Source of the DNA: an uncultured Alphaproteobacteria bacterium
Lineage (GTDB): Bacteria; Pseudomonadota; Alphaproteobacteria; HIMB59
Length of the DNA stretch: 64,000 nucleotides
Assembly (NCBI GenBank): GCA_902613185.1
Contig: CACMGP010000003.1
Location: 1 to 64,000, forward strand
Direction: 5' to 3'
Of the stretch, positions 37,093 to 46,377 are shown piece after piece; the first letter of the stretch is position 1, and each line of letters starts with the position of its first letter. Below the pieces are notes generated by a model that was given only the letters and a program-made list of their open reading frames with translations, did not search any database and was not told where the DNA came from. Made by a program: the position numbers and the translations under genes.

Positions 37093-38167
37093 ATAAGAAG
37101 TGGATGATATCGCCATCTTTAACTACATATTCTTTACCCTCTAACCTTAACTTTCCCTTTTCCTTTGAACCACTTTCTCCTTTGAATTGAATATAATCTT
37201 CATATGAAATTGTTTCAGCTCTTATGAAACCTTTTTCCATATCACTATGAATTTCACCAGCGGCATTGGGTGCTAACGTACCTTTAATAATCGTCCATGC
37301 TCTTAGTTCTTTCTCACCAGCAGTAAAAAAATTTATATAATTTAAAAGTTCATAGCCTTTTTTAATAACTCTTTTAAGACCTGTTTCTTTAAGGCCTATA
37401 CTATCAAGAAACATTTTTTTTTCTTCATGATCGCTTATTTGTGAAATTTCAGATTCGATTTTAGCACTTACAATCAATGTCTCTGAGTTATTCAATTTAG
37501 AATATTCTTCAATAGACTTGGTGTATGCGTTTCCGTTTACAGATGAATTTTCATCAACATTACATACATATACAACAGGTTTAATAGATATAAGTTGAAA
37601 GATATGCAAAAATTCAATCTCATCTTTGTTTAAGTTGTTCAAAATTCCTTTTTCTTTAGAAATAAGATCTATGGCTTTTTCAATTATTAATATCTTTTTT
37701 TTATCATCATTTGTTTTTTGAGTTTTTTTTAGTTTCTGATAATTTTTTTCCAAAATCTCTAGATCAGATAATGCTAATTCTGCATTAATAATTTTGATAT
37801 CTTCGAGAGGATTAATCCTATTTTCAACGTGTTGTATATCATCATCTTCAAAACATCTTACAATATGAAATAACGCATTAACTGAGCGAATATGAGATAA
37901 AAAAGCATTCCCAAGACCTTCTCCTTTAGAGGCACCTTTTACTAGACCTGCAATATCAACTATTTCAAAAGCTGCAGGAATTATTTTTTGTGGATTGCAT
38001 ATTTCAGCTAGTTTTTGAATTCTATCATCTGGTACTCGTACTAAAGAGCTATTTGGGTCAATTGTTGCAAAAGGATAATTGGCTGCTAGAGCTTGCTCAT
38101 TTTCGCATAAAGCATTAAATAAAGTCGACTTTCCAACATTTGGTAGGCCTATAATTCCGCACTTCAT
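37082..38167 (-). CDS. ychF: Ribosome-binding ATPase YchF
   Basis: A 361-residue Obg-family NTPase. P-loop GLPNVGKST, switch [18 protein letters not shown], the NVDE block in the place of NKxD typical of ATP-preferring YchF, and the C-terminal TGS domain ([16 protein letters not shown]) are clear. It binds ribosomes and is linked to stress responses. It lies directly downstream of pth by 0 bp; the rplY-pth-ychF order is standard in Alphaproteobacteria. Confidence 0.96.
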   Translation of the reverse strand: MKCGIIGLPNVGKSTLFNALCENEQALAANYPFATIDPNSSLVRVPDDRIQKLAEICNPQKIIPAAFEIVDIAGLVKGASKGEGLGNAFLSHIRSVNALFHIVRCFEDDDIQHVENRINPLEDIKIINAELALSDLEILEKNYQKLKKTQKTNDDKKKILIIEKAIDLISKEKGILNNLNKDEIEFLHIFQLISIKPVVYVCNVDENSSVNGNAYTKSIEEYSKLNNSETLIVSAKIESEISQISDHEEKKMFLDSIGLKETGLKRVIKKGYELLNYINFFTAGEKELRAWTIIKGTLAPNAAGEIHSDMEKGFIRAETISYEDYIQFKGESGSKEKGKLRLEGKEYVVKDGDIIHFLFNV

Positions 38168-38716
38168 TTAGATGCCTAGGTTAGATAAATGTTTTGATAC
38201 AAATATCTGTGATAGGTTTAAGTATATAACTTCAAATAATAAAACGAGCTGTTTCTTCTCTTCTATATTAAAATTACCCAGTACATGTTTTGTCACCTTA
38301 TCTTTAACACCAGGATGACCAATTCCAATTCTGAGCTTCCAATAGTTATCTCCAATTTTACTACTGATACTTCTTAGCCCATTATGACCAGCGTTTCCGC
38401 CAGCATATTTAATTTTTATCTCTCCTAAATCTAAATCTAGTTCGTCATATAGAACAAATATTTCATCTAACTTACTGAGTTTATTTGTTTTGAGGCTCAG
38501 TATACCGTTTCCGGATTCATTCATATAACTTTCAGATAAAGCGATTTGACATTTTTGGCCATCAAGTAGGAAAGAATTAGAAAGTTTAAAGTTCTTAAAT
38601 TTTTTTAGTTTTAGTTCTAATTTATCGACTAGAAATTCTCCAAGTAACAGTCCAGCGTTATGTCTATTATTTTTATGTTTAACTGTTGGATTGCCTAGGC
38701 AATATAAAGTAAGCAT
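38168..38716 (-). CDS. pth: Peptidyl-tRNA hydrolase
   Basis: A 182-residue enzyme that frees tRNA from dropped peptidyl-tRNA. Catalytic residues are in LGNPTVKHKNNRHNAG (Asn and His), SYMNESG (Asn) and YDELDLDLG (Asp), with GGNAGHNGLRS downstream. It is between rplY and ychF, with a 14-bp gap to rplY. Confidence 0.95.
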   Translation of the reverse strand: MLTLYCLGNPTVKHKNNRHNAGLLLGEFLVDKLELKLKKFKNFKLSNSFLLDGQKCQIALSESYMNESGNGILSLKTNKLSKLDEIFVLYDELDLDLGEIKIKYAGGNAGHNGLRSISSKIGDNYWKLRIGIGHPGVKDKVTKHVLGNFNIEEKKQLVLLFEVIYLNLSQIFVSKHLSNLGI

Positions 38717-38730
38717 ATAGACAGACTATA

Positions 38731-39384
38731 TTATTCGGCTGCTTTTTCTTCTTCTTTCTTATCTTCGGTTTTTTCTGTTGTTTCTTCAGTTGTCTCTTCG
38801 GTTTCTTCTGGTTCTGGTTCTTTTTCAACCTTTGGAGCCTGAACCGTAGCTAACATAAAATCTCTTCCTTGAATAGTGGGCTTCATTCCCTCACTTAAAG
38901 TCACAGAACTTAATCTTATATCATCACCAATTTCCTTACCCTCGAGAGAGATAACAAATTTTTCTGGTATATTATTAGCAAGACAAGACAACTCGATTTC
39001 TCTTCGAACAACGTTTAAGATACCACCTTGTTTTAATCCAGGAGATAATTCTTGGTTGGTAAATTCAACAGGGACTGATATTACTATTCTTGTTTTTTCA
39101 TCCACTCTTTGAAAATCTACATGAATAGGGTTATGTTTAACTTTATGCCTTTGAACACTTTTGACAATTACTGCTTCTTTTTTATCACCAAATTCTACTT
39201 CAAATATTTTTGAGTAGAAGCCACCCTCATCAAATCTTTTTTTAAGCTGAATAGTGTCGACTGCTACCATTGCAGGGTCAGTGTTACCACCATAAATAAT
39301 AGAGGGTATCAAACCTTCTTTTAAATATGGATTAGTATTTCCTTTTTTTCGCTCTTTAGCTGGGATATTTCCACTGATTTTCAT
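38731..39384 (-). CDS. rplY: Ribosomal protein bL25 (Ctc form)
   Basis: A 217-residue protein with the 5S rRNA-binding L25 domain (about 1-90), the second TL5/Ctc domain (about 95-185) and a long acidic tail rich in Glu, Thr and Lys. Blocks such as GLIPSIIYGG and HVDFQRVDE are typical. The tail's GAA/ACA-like low complexity is coding and not a separate repeat element. It begins the rplY-pth-ychF run. Confidence 0.95.
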   Translation of the reverse strand: MKISGNIPAKERKKGNTNPYLKEGLIPSIIYGGNTDPAMVAVDTIQLKKRFDEGGFYSKIFEVEFGDKKEAVIVKSVQRHKVKHNPIHVDFQRVDEKTRIVISVPVEFTNQELSPGLKQGGILNVVRREIELSCLANNIPEKFVISLEGKEIGDDIRLSSVTLSEGMKPTIQGRDFMLATVQAPKVEKEPEPEETEETTEETTEKTEDKKEEEKAAE

Positions 39385-39413
39385 AGGCTGAGTTTATACA
39401 ACAAAATCCTAGA

Positions 39414-40340
39414 TTAATCAAACAGAGAAGATATAGAAGTTTCGTTATTAATACGCTTAATAGCCTCACCAAAAAGTGGAGCTACAGATAAATACCTCAT
39501 TGATGGGGGCACTTCAAAAGTGGGGTTAATTGTATTTGTACAAACCATTTCCTTTAAAACTGAATTATTTATGTTGTCTAAAGCCTTTCCAGAGTAAACA
39601 CCATGAGAACAATATCCATAAACCTCTGTGGCACCGTTCTCTTTAAGAGCTTTAGCCGCATTGCAAATTGTTCCTCCTGAGTCAACCAAATCGTCAACGA
39701 TTATACATTTTTTTCCATCAACCGAGCCTATGACATTCATAGCATTAGACACACCGGGAGCGTCTCTACGTTTATCAATTATAGCTAAATCAGCGTCGAG
39801 TTTTTTTGCAAATGCTCTAGCTCTTAAAACACCTCCGACGTCTGGAGAGACAAATACAAGATTTTCATCCCTTTTATTTGATTTAATGTCACTCATGAAC
39901 ATATTAGTTGCATATAGGTTGTCTAAGGGGATATCAAAAAAACCTTGAATTTGACCTGCGTGTAGATCCATTGTTAAAACTCTATTTGCACCAGCAGTGG
40001 TAATTAGATTGGCTACTAATTTTGCTGATATAGGAGTTCTTGGTCCAGTTTTTCTGTCCTGTCTTGCATAACCAAAATATGGCAAAACAGCAGTGATTCT
40101 TTTTGCAGACCCACGTTTTAGAGCATCAATTGCTACCAATAATTCCATTAAATTATCATTGGCAGGGAAAGAAGTTGATTGAACTAAAAAAACATCTTCT
40201 CCTCGAACGTTTTCACCAATTTCAACAAATATCTCTTTATCAGAAAACCTTGTCATAGTTGTTTCAGATAATTGAATTTTTAGATATTCTGAAATCTCTT
40301 TAGATAACTCAATGTTACTATTTCCAGAAATAATTTTCAT
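39414..40340 (-). CDS. prs: Ribose-phosphate pyrophosphokinase
   Basis: A 308-residue PRPP synthetase. The PRPP loop [10 protein letters not shown], the ATP/phosphate region [10 protein letters not shown] and the metal-binding [11 protein letters not shown] are intact. It makes PRPP for nucleotides, His and Trp. A 29-bp gap separates it from rplY and 42 bp from pgeF upstream. Confidence 0.97.
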   Translation of the reverse strand: MKIISGNSNIELSKEISEYLKIQLSETTMTRFSDKEIFVEIGENVRGEDVFLVQSTSFPANDNLMELLVAIDALKRGSAKRITAVLPYFGYARQDRKTGPRTPISAKLVANLITTAGANRVLTMDLHAGQIQGFFDIPLDNLYATNMFMSDIKSNKRDENLVFVSPDVGGVLRARAFAKKLDADLAIIDKRRDAPGVSNAMNVIGSVDGKKCIIVDDLVDSGGTICNAAKALKENGATEVYGYCSHGVYSGKALDNINNSVLKEMVCTNTINPTFEVPPSMRYLSVAPLFGEAIKRINNETSISSLFD

Positions 40341-40382
40341 TAGTTAGCTTGGTTATATAGTAAAATGCATATCCATACAAAG

Positions 40383-41096
40383 TTAAATTATAGATACCAA
40401 GCTTAAATTTCTCCCATAATCTCTGTATTTGAGATGAATACTTCTTCGATAACTAAAATAATTTAAGTTTTTAAAAGTATCTATTTTGGAGTCTACAATT
40501 TCAGAAATACCAAAAGCATTCAATTTACGTTTAGCAAGTTTAGGAAGGTCAAAATAATATTTATCATCTTTTTTAGTCCATAAACCTTTATCTTTAAATT
40601 TCATATCATTTATGAATTCTCGAGATACCTCGTAAGAGTTCTTTCTTATACAAGGCCCTATAAAGACCATAATATTTGACTTTATGGAGCCAATTTGAAG
40701 CATTTTATTTATGGTATTTTCGATGATATCTCTTTTCAAACCCCTCCATCCTGCATGGCAAATTCCTATGACTTTATTTTGGTAATCAATAAATATTATT
40801 GGCAAACAATCAGCTGTCGTAATACCGAGAATAAATTTATCATCTCGTGTCACAACACCATCACAATTGTAAACAGATTTATTTTTTCTGACTATAAGAC
40901 ATTTGCTTGAATGTGATTGGTTAGGAATAATTAATACTTTTTTTTCTTTAGATATGAGATTTTTAGCAATTTCAATATTTTCTTTTACATTATTTTTATT
41001 ATCTCTAGACTTCAATCCGCAATTAAGAGAATTATAAATTCCCTTTGATTTTCCATTTTTATTATTAAAAAACTTAAATTTAACTGATTGTTTCAT
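40383..41096 (-). CDS. pgeF: Peptidoglycan editing factor / multicopper polyphenol oxidase family (laccase domain)
   Basis: A 237-residue YfiH/PgeF family protein. The zinc or copper-binding triad is visible as NQSHSS, TTADCLPI and CHAGWRG. In enterics PgeF hydrolyses wrongly built peptidoglycan precursors; purine nucleoside activity is also known in the family. It overlaps midA upstream by 17 nt, the lgt-midA-pgeF order being common in Alphaproteobacteria. Confidence 0.92.
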   Translation of the reverse strand: MKQSVKFKFFNNKNGKSKGIYNSLNCGLKSRDNKNNVKENIEIAKNLISKEKKVLIIPNQSHSSKCLIVRKNKSVYNCDGVVTRDDKFILGITTADCLPIIFIDYQNKVIGICHAGWRGLKRDIIENTINKMLQIGSIKSNIMVFIGPCIRKNSYEVSREFINDMKFKDKGLWTKKDDKYYFDLPKLAKRKLNAFGISEIVDSKIDTFKNLNYFSYRRSIHLKYRDYGRNLSLVSII

Positions 41097-42105
41097 CTTT
41101 TTTAAAAGAGAGATTTAAAAATATCTGACCCATATCATTAAATTTTTCTCCACTAATTAACTCAATAATTTCTCTAATATTCTTGTTACTTGATTTTAGG
41201 TATTCGTTTGGGAGATTATTACAAATTAAATTTTTTTGGTTTATAATTTGTGGATTTTTACTAATAAAAAAATCCTTTAATAACTCGAAATTAACCCCGA
41301 AAGAATAATCTACATTTTCAAATTCATCAAATAAGTCTAATTTTTTATGACTCGATAATAATCTAAGAGTACTTTTTAATGGTAATTTCGTGTAGCCATA
41401 ATCAGTTGTAGTAAAAAAATAATTTTTGCAATTTAAGTTTTGAATATCACTTAGTATATTCAAAATTAAATTTGAATGCTCAAGTATATCATTATTTTTA
41501 AATTTGTATTTTGAATAGCGATCTATTAATTCTCCAGACATCGCAACACTATCTTGAATTAAAAAATATCTATTATTTTCTCTTGATATTTTTATTTCAT
41601 TAAAACTACCGTTATTAAATATAAATTGCTTAGACCCGATGGCGTCAAAAAATTCGTTAGAGTAAATAAAAACAGTATCGTCGTTATCTATTTGATAATC
41701 ATAGATATCTTCTATAAAATTAACTTCTACATCTGATCTTTCAAAAATTTTTCCTTTAAAATAATCACTTCTCTCTAATAAAGTAATGTTATTAACACTG
41801 ATATTCTTTGATTTAAGATAACGATAAATATCTAATGTAAGTATCCCATTACCAGGTCCTAACTCCAGTAAATTTACATTTTTAACCTTTGGAAATTCTT
41901 TTAAAAACTGATTAGTAAGGGCCATGCTAAATAAAGAGGATATCTCAGGAGATGTCATAAACTGACCATCTTTGCCAATTTTTTCAATATTTGGTTTATT
42001 ATAGAAACCTGAGTCTTTGTCAAAATTAGAGATTTCTACAAAATCTTGAATATTAATTGAACCAACTGATTTGATTATGGTATCTATTTTTGTTTGTATT
42101 GACAT
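41080..42105 (-). CDS. midA: SAM-dependent methyltransferase of the MidA/NDUFAF7 family
   Basis: A 341-residue class I methyltransferase. The opening block GFYNKPNIEKIGKDGQFMTS, the SAM loop LLELGPGNGIL and the YSNEFFDAIGSKQF motif are diagnostic. The mitochondrial member NDUFAF7 methylates NDUFS2 for complex I assembly. A parallel role in NDH-1 assembly is inferred. It overlaps lgt by 22 nt and pgeF by 17 nt. Confidence 0.9.
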   Translation of the reverse strand: MSIQTKIDTIIKSVGSINIQDFVEISNFDKDSGFYNKPNIEKIGKDGQFMTSPEISSLFSMALTNQFLKEFPKVKNVNLLELGPGNGILTLDIYRYLKSKNISVNNITLLERSDYFKGKIFERSDVEVNFIEDIYDYQIDNDDTVFIYSNEFFDAIGSKQFIFNNGSFNEIKISRENNRYFLIQDSVAMSGELIDRYSKYKFKNNDILEHSNLILNILSDIQNLNCKNYFFTTTDYGYTKLPLKSTLRLLSSHKKLDLFDEFENVDYSFGVNFELLKDFFISKNPQIINQKNLICNNLPNEYLKSSNKNIREIIELISGEKFNDMGQIFLNLSFKKDETIS

Positions 42106-42860
42106 AAATATAGAAAATAAAAACCAAGTATTACAATTGGAATTGATAATATTTGACCCTGTGATAGTAAATTAAATTTTAAGCCTACTTGAATATCTGG
42201 CACTCTAAAATTTTCAATTATAATTCTAGACAATCCATAATTAATTAAAAAGAAAGATGTTAATAAACCATTTTTTAATTTAAATTTATAATAGAATAAC
42301 AAGAGTAAAATAGCTGGTATTAGTCCCTCAAATACAGCTTCATATATTTGGGATATATGTCTATAAAAATCTTCATTTGGATAACGAACGCTTAAAAAAA
42401 ATTCTGTCGGCTTTCCTATTAATTCTTTATTAAGAAAATTAGAAATTCTCCCTAAAAAAATTCCAAATGGAGCAGTTATGCTTAAAAGATCAGATAATTT
42501 AAAAATAAAAATGTTTTTTTTAATTGAAAATATAATAGTTGTTAAGATAATACCAATTAATGCTCCGTGAAATGACATACCACCCTGCCAAACCTTTAAA
42601 ATTTCAAATGGGTTTTGAATGTAAAAATTCAAATTATAAAAAATTACATAGCCTAATCTTCCACCAATTATGACAGAAATAAATAAATAAAAAAATAAGT
42701 CTTCAAGTTTTTTTTTATCCAAACCAAATTGCTTTAAATTATTATTTGCAAAAAAATAAAAGTAAATAAATCCAAGAATATAAGATATGCTGTACCATCT
42801 TATGGTTAAACCGAAAAGCTCAAAAGCTACTGGTGATAAAAAACTAGGATATTCAAACAC
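42084..42860 (-). CDS. lgt: Prolipoprotein diacylglyceryl transferase
   Basis: A 258-residue, seven-helix enzyme that diacylates the lipobox Cys. The signature block is GRISNFLNKELIGKPT, and the Tyr/His-rich N-terminal and the GGMSFHGAL motif are present. It starts with a GTG at 42860. The lipoproteins in this window (17.1 kb and 55.9 kb) are its likely substrates. Confidence 0.95.
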   Translation of the reverse strand: MFEYPSFLSPVAFELFGLTIRWYSISYILGFIYFYFFANNNLKQFGLDKKKLEDLFFYLFISVIIGGRLGYVIFYNLNFYIQNPFEILKVWQGGMSFHGALIGIILTTIIFSIKKNIFIFKLSDLLSITAPFGIFLGRISNFLNKELIGKPTEFFLSVRYPNEDFYRHISQIYEAVFEGLIPAILLLLFYYKFKLKNGLLTSFFLINYGLSRIIIENFRVPDIQVGLKFNLLSQGQILSIPIVILGFYFLYLCQYKQK

Positions 42861-42885
42861 TGTAAAAACTAATAATACAACTTAT

Positions 42886-43020
42886 GTGTCACACAAAGAT
42901 AAACTTTATCTTAAGTTATCAAAAATAATTTATAATTCAGTTGAAGTTGCTCAAATTTTTAAGGATTTCAAATCAGATTTTAAAAAATTAAAGAAATATT
43001 TAATCAACAGAAAAGCTTAA
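42886..43020 (+). CDS. Short UbiK/BMFP-like accessory protein (tentative)
   Basis: From a GTG at 42886 this is a 44-residue, basic, helical protein; a longer reading from an ATG at 42787 would overlap lgt by 74 nt. The helix LSKIIYNSVEVAQIFKDFKSD resembles the first half of the BMFP/UbiK family, and in many Alphaproteobacteria a UbiK gene lies next to lgt and divergent from it. The usual second half, a coiled coil with a conserved Glu/Asp-rich part, is missing. UbiK aids ubiquinone synthesis; here it would be a minimised or decayed copy. No clear ribosome site is seen. Confidence 0.45.
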   Translation: MSHKDKLYLKLSKIIYNSVEVAQIFKDFKSDFKKLKKYLINRKA

Positions 43021-43043
43021 ATTTAACCAATATCAAGCAATTT

Positions 43044-43061
43044 AATACTATATATAGTATT
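43044..43061. promoter_or_regulatory. 18-bp perfect palindrome upstream of ybjN
   Basis: AATACTATATATAGTATT is a perfect palindrome inside the 73-bp gap before ybjN. It could be an operator or part of a promoter (TATATA). Palindromes of this length are expected about once per 64 kb at this base composition, so only its location in scarce intergenic DNA is suggestive. Confidence 0.35.
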
Positions 43062-43093
43062 TACTAAGATAAGTAATGTGATACATATTGTGT

Positions 43094-43549
43094 ATGTCTC
43101 AAAAAAACATTGATTCTAGCCCTATTTCTATTCTTGAAGATATTTTCAATGTCAAACAGTTATCCAAAAACAACGAAAACTACGATATTTCTCTTTTAAC
43201 GGAGATCCATGAACAAAAAGTAATTATGGATTTTCAATGGATTGATGATTTAAAAGTTCTCATATCATCTTTTAGCATTGATAATTATGAATATAGTTTT
43301 CTTACCAATCATATGAATAAAATTAACAATAATCTGGTTATTGGTACACTTAAACAAAACAATAATAATAAAATTATTTATAGACATAGTCTCCCAATTT
43401 CAGGAAAAGTAACCACAGAAGATATTAGAAGTTATTTAGAAAATATATTATCTGAATTTAATCACCTTGTTTCCGTGTTACTAAAAGGTGATAAAGTTGT
43501 TGAGACTACACAAATTTTAATTAATCAAAAAATTGTCGGCCACGCTTAA
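43094..43549 (+). CDS. YbjN-domain protein
   Basis: A 151-residue protein from the ATG at 43094 (a TTG at 43088 is also in frame). The alphaproteobacterial YbjN pattern is clear: MDFQWIDDLKVL, an LTNHMNKINNNLVIGTL segment and a RHSLPISG block. The fold is related to type III secretion chaperones; the function is unknown. Its place before proC is conserved in Alphaproteobacteria. It overlaps proC by 17 nt. Confidence 0.82.
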   Translation: MSQKNIDSSPISILEDIFNVKQLSKNNENYDISLLTEIHEQKVIMDFQWIDDLKVLISSFSIDNYEYSFLTNHMNKINNNLVIGTLKQNNNNKIIYRHSLPISGKVTTEDIRSYLENILSEFNHLVSVLLKGDKVVETTQILINQKIVGHA

Positions 43550-44333
43550 GCCAAAAGTACTTTTTATAGGATTTGGACACCTAGCTAAATCCTTATTATC
43601 AAAAAAACTACTAAATTCTGTGAACATTCACGCATTAAATTCGAAAGGTGTAATAAAAAATATTAATTTAAAAAAAAAAATATTAAATTTCAATAATGAT
43701 TATAATTATATATTTTTTCTTATTCGACCAAAAACATTCCTAACTTCTGGAAATCAATTCCAGAAATATCTTTCAAAAGAAACCTTGGTAATTTCTTGTA
43801 TGGCTGGTGTTAAATTATCAACGATTGAAAAAACCTTAAAATCAAAAAAAATTGTAAGAATTATGCCTAATGTAATGGCCTCAAATAATAAATCTCAAAC
43901 TCATATCTATATGAAAAATAAAAATTTATTTGATAGTAAACTAAAAAAAATATTATCCACTTTCGGAACAATTATTAATGTTAGAAATGAAGATCAAATT
44001 AATTTTGCTACAGCAGTTTTTGGTAGCGGTCCAGCATTTATTGCATACATAGTAAATATTTTTTTAAAAGCATCCAAAAAACTTGCTAAGCCCTATCATC
44101 ATATGAATGAAAAAGAAGTAATAGAATTATTCAAAAATGTATTAGAAACTAATTATTCATCTAAAATGTTAGATGATTTTGTAAGATCTATTTCTAGTAA
44201 GAAAGGGACTACAGAAGCTGGAGTTAATTATATTAAATCACAAAAAATAGAGAAAATAATATATACTACATTTCTGAGGGCTTACCAAAGATCAAAGGAA
44301 ATAGATAGTGAGAAAAAAAACACAAATTCTTAA
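43533..44333 (+). CDS. proC: Pyrroline-5-carboxylate reductase
   Basis: A 266-residue enzyme for the last step of proline synthesis. The NAD(P) loop is VLFIGFGHLA, followed by SCMAGVKLSTIEK, RIMPNVMA and the C-terminal GSGPAFIAYI and SKKGTTEAGV blocks. The start is read as TTG at 43533, the only usable codon before the nucleotide loop. It overlaps the next gene by 26 nt. Confidence 0.93.
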   Translation: MSATLKPKVLFIGFGHLAKSLLSKKLLNSVNIHALNSKGVIKNINLKKKILNFNNDYNYIFFLIRPKTFLTSGNQFQKYLSKETLVISCMAGVKLSTIEKTLKSKKIVRIMPNVMASNNKSQTHIYMKNKNLFDSKLKKILSTFGTIINVRNEDQINFATAVFGSGPAFIAYIVNIFLKASKKLAKPYHHMNEKEVIELFKNVLETNYSSKMLDDFVRSISSKKGTTEAGVNYIKSQKIEKIIYTTFLRAYQRSKEIDSEKKNTNS

Positions 44334-44805
44334 TAAAACAAATTTAAAAAAACTTAATAGCATGGCTCATTTAAAGAGCTTTTCCTCTAACATTAAATCA
44401 ATTAGTTCAGATTACCGAGACCTTAATATTTTTATAAAAGATTTTGAAAATTTTATCTCAACTGAATTAAAAGTCCCTTCTAAAGACCTTTCCACACAAG
44501 ACAAAATTTTTGAAGGTATCATTAATAGATTAGATTTTCTGAATGATTATAAAAATATAACACTAAGAATTTATTTGGAGTCACAGAAAAAACCCAAATA
44601 TTTTTTAAATTTGTCAAAAAATATTAATAATTATTTTAATTTATTTCTTAATTCTCAAGTTGAAAAAATAATAAGTAACATAATTTACATATATGCTTTT
44701 AATGTTTGGATTGAAGATAATAATAGTATGGATAAAACTATGGCCTCTATAGGAAATGCATTCGATAATATTAATAAAGTAAAGTCATTTATTAAAAAAG
44801 GATGA
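44308..44805 (+). CDS. COQ9-like / RpsU-divergently transcribed family protein
   Basis: A 165-residue helical protein starting at a GTG. The segment DKIFEGIINRLDFLNDYKN and the C-terminal VWIEDNNSMDKTMASI match the COQ9 pattern (a D-x-F-x2-M-R-F-D-L-x-Y helix and a W-x-D-S-x-D-x3-T-x-A-x-L helix). COQ9 is a TetR-fold protein that binds lipid and assists ubiquinone hydroxylation. The helix-turn-helix half is eroded. A ubiquinone role is inferred from the family. It is coupled to proC (26-nt overlap) and csaA (ATGA). Confidence 0.6.
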   Translation: MRKKTQILNKTNLKKLNSMAHLKSFSSNIKSISSDYRDLNIFIKDFENFISTELKVPSKDLSTQDKIFEGIINRLDFLNDYKNITLRIYLESQKKPKYFLNLSKNINNYFNLFLNSQVEKIISNIIYIYAFNVWIEDNNSMDKTMASIGNAFDNINKVKSFIKKG

Positions 44806-45134
44806 TTAATTATTCTGACTTTGAAAAAGTTGATATCAGAGTCGGCACAATAATTGAAGCAAAGCTAAACAAAAAAACTTTTAAGCCTAGCATTTATTTA
44901 GTTATAGATTTTGGTCATGAAATTGGTAAGAAAAAAACATCAGCACAACTCACTAAACACTACCATCCAGAGGAATTAATTGGTTATCAAGTAGCTGCTG
45001 TTATAAATTTTCCCCCCAAGCAAATTGGTAAAATGATCTCTGAAGTATTGGTTCTAGGTTTTCCAGATGATGAAAATAATCCAGTTTTAGTAATGCCCTC
45101 GATTAAGATTTCAAATGGTGGAAAACTTTTTTGA
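44802..45134 (+). CDS. csaA: tRNA-binding domain protein (CsaA-like)
   Basis: A 110-residue OB-fold protein with the EMAP/tRNA-binding pattern: FEKVDIRVGTIIEAK at the N-terminus, a SAQLTKHYHPEEL middle and VNFPPKQIGKMISEVLVLG. CsaA is a dimeric tRNA- and protein-binding factor with proposed chaperone activity. It starts with an ATGA overlap and ends 1 bp before the convergent kinase gene. Confidence 0.9.
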   Translation: MINYSDFEKVDIRVGTIIEAKLNKKTFKPSIYLVIDFGHEIGKKKTSAQLTKHYHPEELIGYQVAAVINFPPKQIGKMISEVLVLGFPDDENNPVLVMPSIKISNGGKLF

Positions 45135-45135
45135 T

Positions 45136-46377
45136 TTAAACTTGTAATATAACTGTTACTTTTAAGCCACCATAAGAGGATTTTTGGAAATTTAACTCTC
45201 CATTATTTAATTTTATTAATTTTTGCACTATTGACAGTCCTAATCCTGTTCCTTGATTTAATTGATCTGAGCCTTTTATGAAAGGCCTTATTAGTTGCTC
45301 TTGTGTTAAAGTTGTTCCTGGTCCATTGTCTTCAATTTCAATTATCCACTTATTATTCAAATAATTTGAACTAATAAAAATATTATCTGCAAATTTATCA
45401 GCATTATCTAATATATTCATAATTGCTCTTGTTATTTGATTTTTTCTGATAAATATCTGACTTTCATGGTTATTTAAAATGTTAAGTTTTTTATAATTTT
45501 TACCTATCCTAGTTATAAAATTAGCTGTATTAATTTCGTCTAAATTTTCGTTTTTTTCACTTTTTATAAAGTCTAGATAATGATTAAGCATAACATTCAT
45601 CTCTGAGATATTTTGTGAGATCGAACTTCTTAATGACTCGTTATTAATTTCCTCAATCATAAGATTAATTCTTGTTAAAGGTGTTTTTAAATCATGACTA
45701 ATTCCTGCTAACATATTTCTCTGATTATCCAGAGTGCTATTAATATTATTATGCATGTTATTAAAGTCCTTTATCAAACCTCTAACCTCTGACGATCCAG
45801 TTGGTTTTAAATTTGGTGTTTCAATACCTCTTCCAAAACTTCTTGTAATAATTCCAAGTCTTTTCAGGGGCTGAATCTGTTTTTTAATAAATAGATAAGA
45901 TATTATTGATAAAATTACACTTATAGCAATTGTCCATAAAAAAAAACCACCAACTGTATTTGTTTCTACTCTTTTTTTTGGTATTAAGTAATAATAATTA
46001 GTATTTAGTTGATCAAAAAAAATAAAAAATTTTTTGTTTTGAACGACTGTAAAATTACTGGATATTTGTCCAAGAGAATTCATCATTCTTTTTTTAAATA
46101 TCAAATTCGAAACATCCTCAGTTTCACTAAGATCAAATTTATCTGTTCTTATAATTTGCAAAGTATTTGCATAGTTATTTAGAGAGGATGAGTCTTTTTG
46201 CATTTCTAAAATTTTAATTTCATTTGAAATAGATTGAGCGCTTCTTTTTAAAACTAAATCCCAATGTAATTCAAAAAATATTATAATTCCGATTATTTGA
46301 ACTAGGACAATAGGTATAGTTATTAGGTAAACTGACCTAACTAAAAGACTTTCTGATAGATTAGCCCATTTAATCAT
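45136..46377 (-). CDS. Sensor histidine kinase (EnvZ-like)
   Basis: A 413-residue membrane kinase. Two helices (about 13-36 and 147-163) flank a periplasmic region of about 110 residues, then HAMP, the phospho-acceptor His 228 in GISHDLKTPLTR, and the ATPase with NILDNADKF, EDNGPG and GTGLGLSI. It pairs with the response regulator just upstream in the same run. The order MarR, OmpR-type regulator, kinase next to ilvE is conserved in Alphaproteobacteria. Confidence 0.93.
   Translation of the reverse strand: MIKWANLSESLLVRSVYLITIPIVLVQIIGIIIFFELHWDLVLKRSAQSISNEIKILEMQKDSSSLNNYANTLQIIRTDKFDLSETEDVSNLIFKKRMMNSLGQISSNFTVVQNKKFFIFFDQLNTNYYYLIPKKRVETNTVGGFFLWTIAISVILSIISYLFIKKQIQPLKRLGIITRSFGRGIETPNLKPTGSSEVRGLIKDFNNMHNNINSTLDNQRNMLAGISHDLKTPLTRINLMIEEINNESLRSSISQNISEMNVMLNHYLDFIKSEKNENLDEINTANFITRIGKNYKKLNILNNHESQIFIRKNQITRAIMNILDNADKFADNIFISSNYLNNKWIIEIEDNGPGTTLTQEQLIRPFIKGSDQLNQGTGLGLSIVQKLIKLNNGELNFQKSSYGGLKVTVILQV

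Noticed and set aside
38740-38830. Short tandem repeat (TCT/TTC-rich tract)
   Set aside because: It is the low-complexity acidic tail of ribosomal protein bL25, in frame and typical of the family.
42787-42885. Upstream extension of the small UbiK-like gene from an ATG at 42787
   Set aside because: The added residues lie almost fully inside lgt on the other strand and do not resemble the family; the shorter GTG start fits the helix better.
44308-44805. TetR-family DNA-binding regulator
   Set aside because: Only the C-terminal COQ9-like helices are recognisable and the helix-turn-helix is eroded, so DNA binding is not supported.
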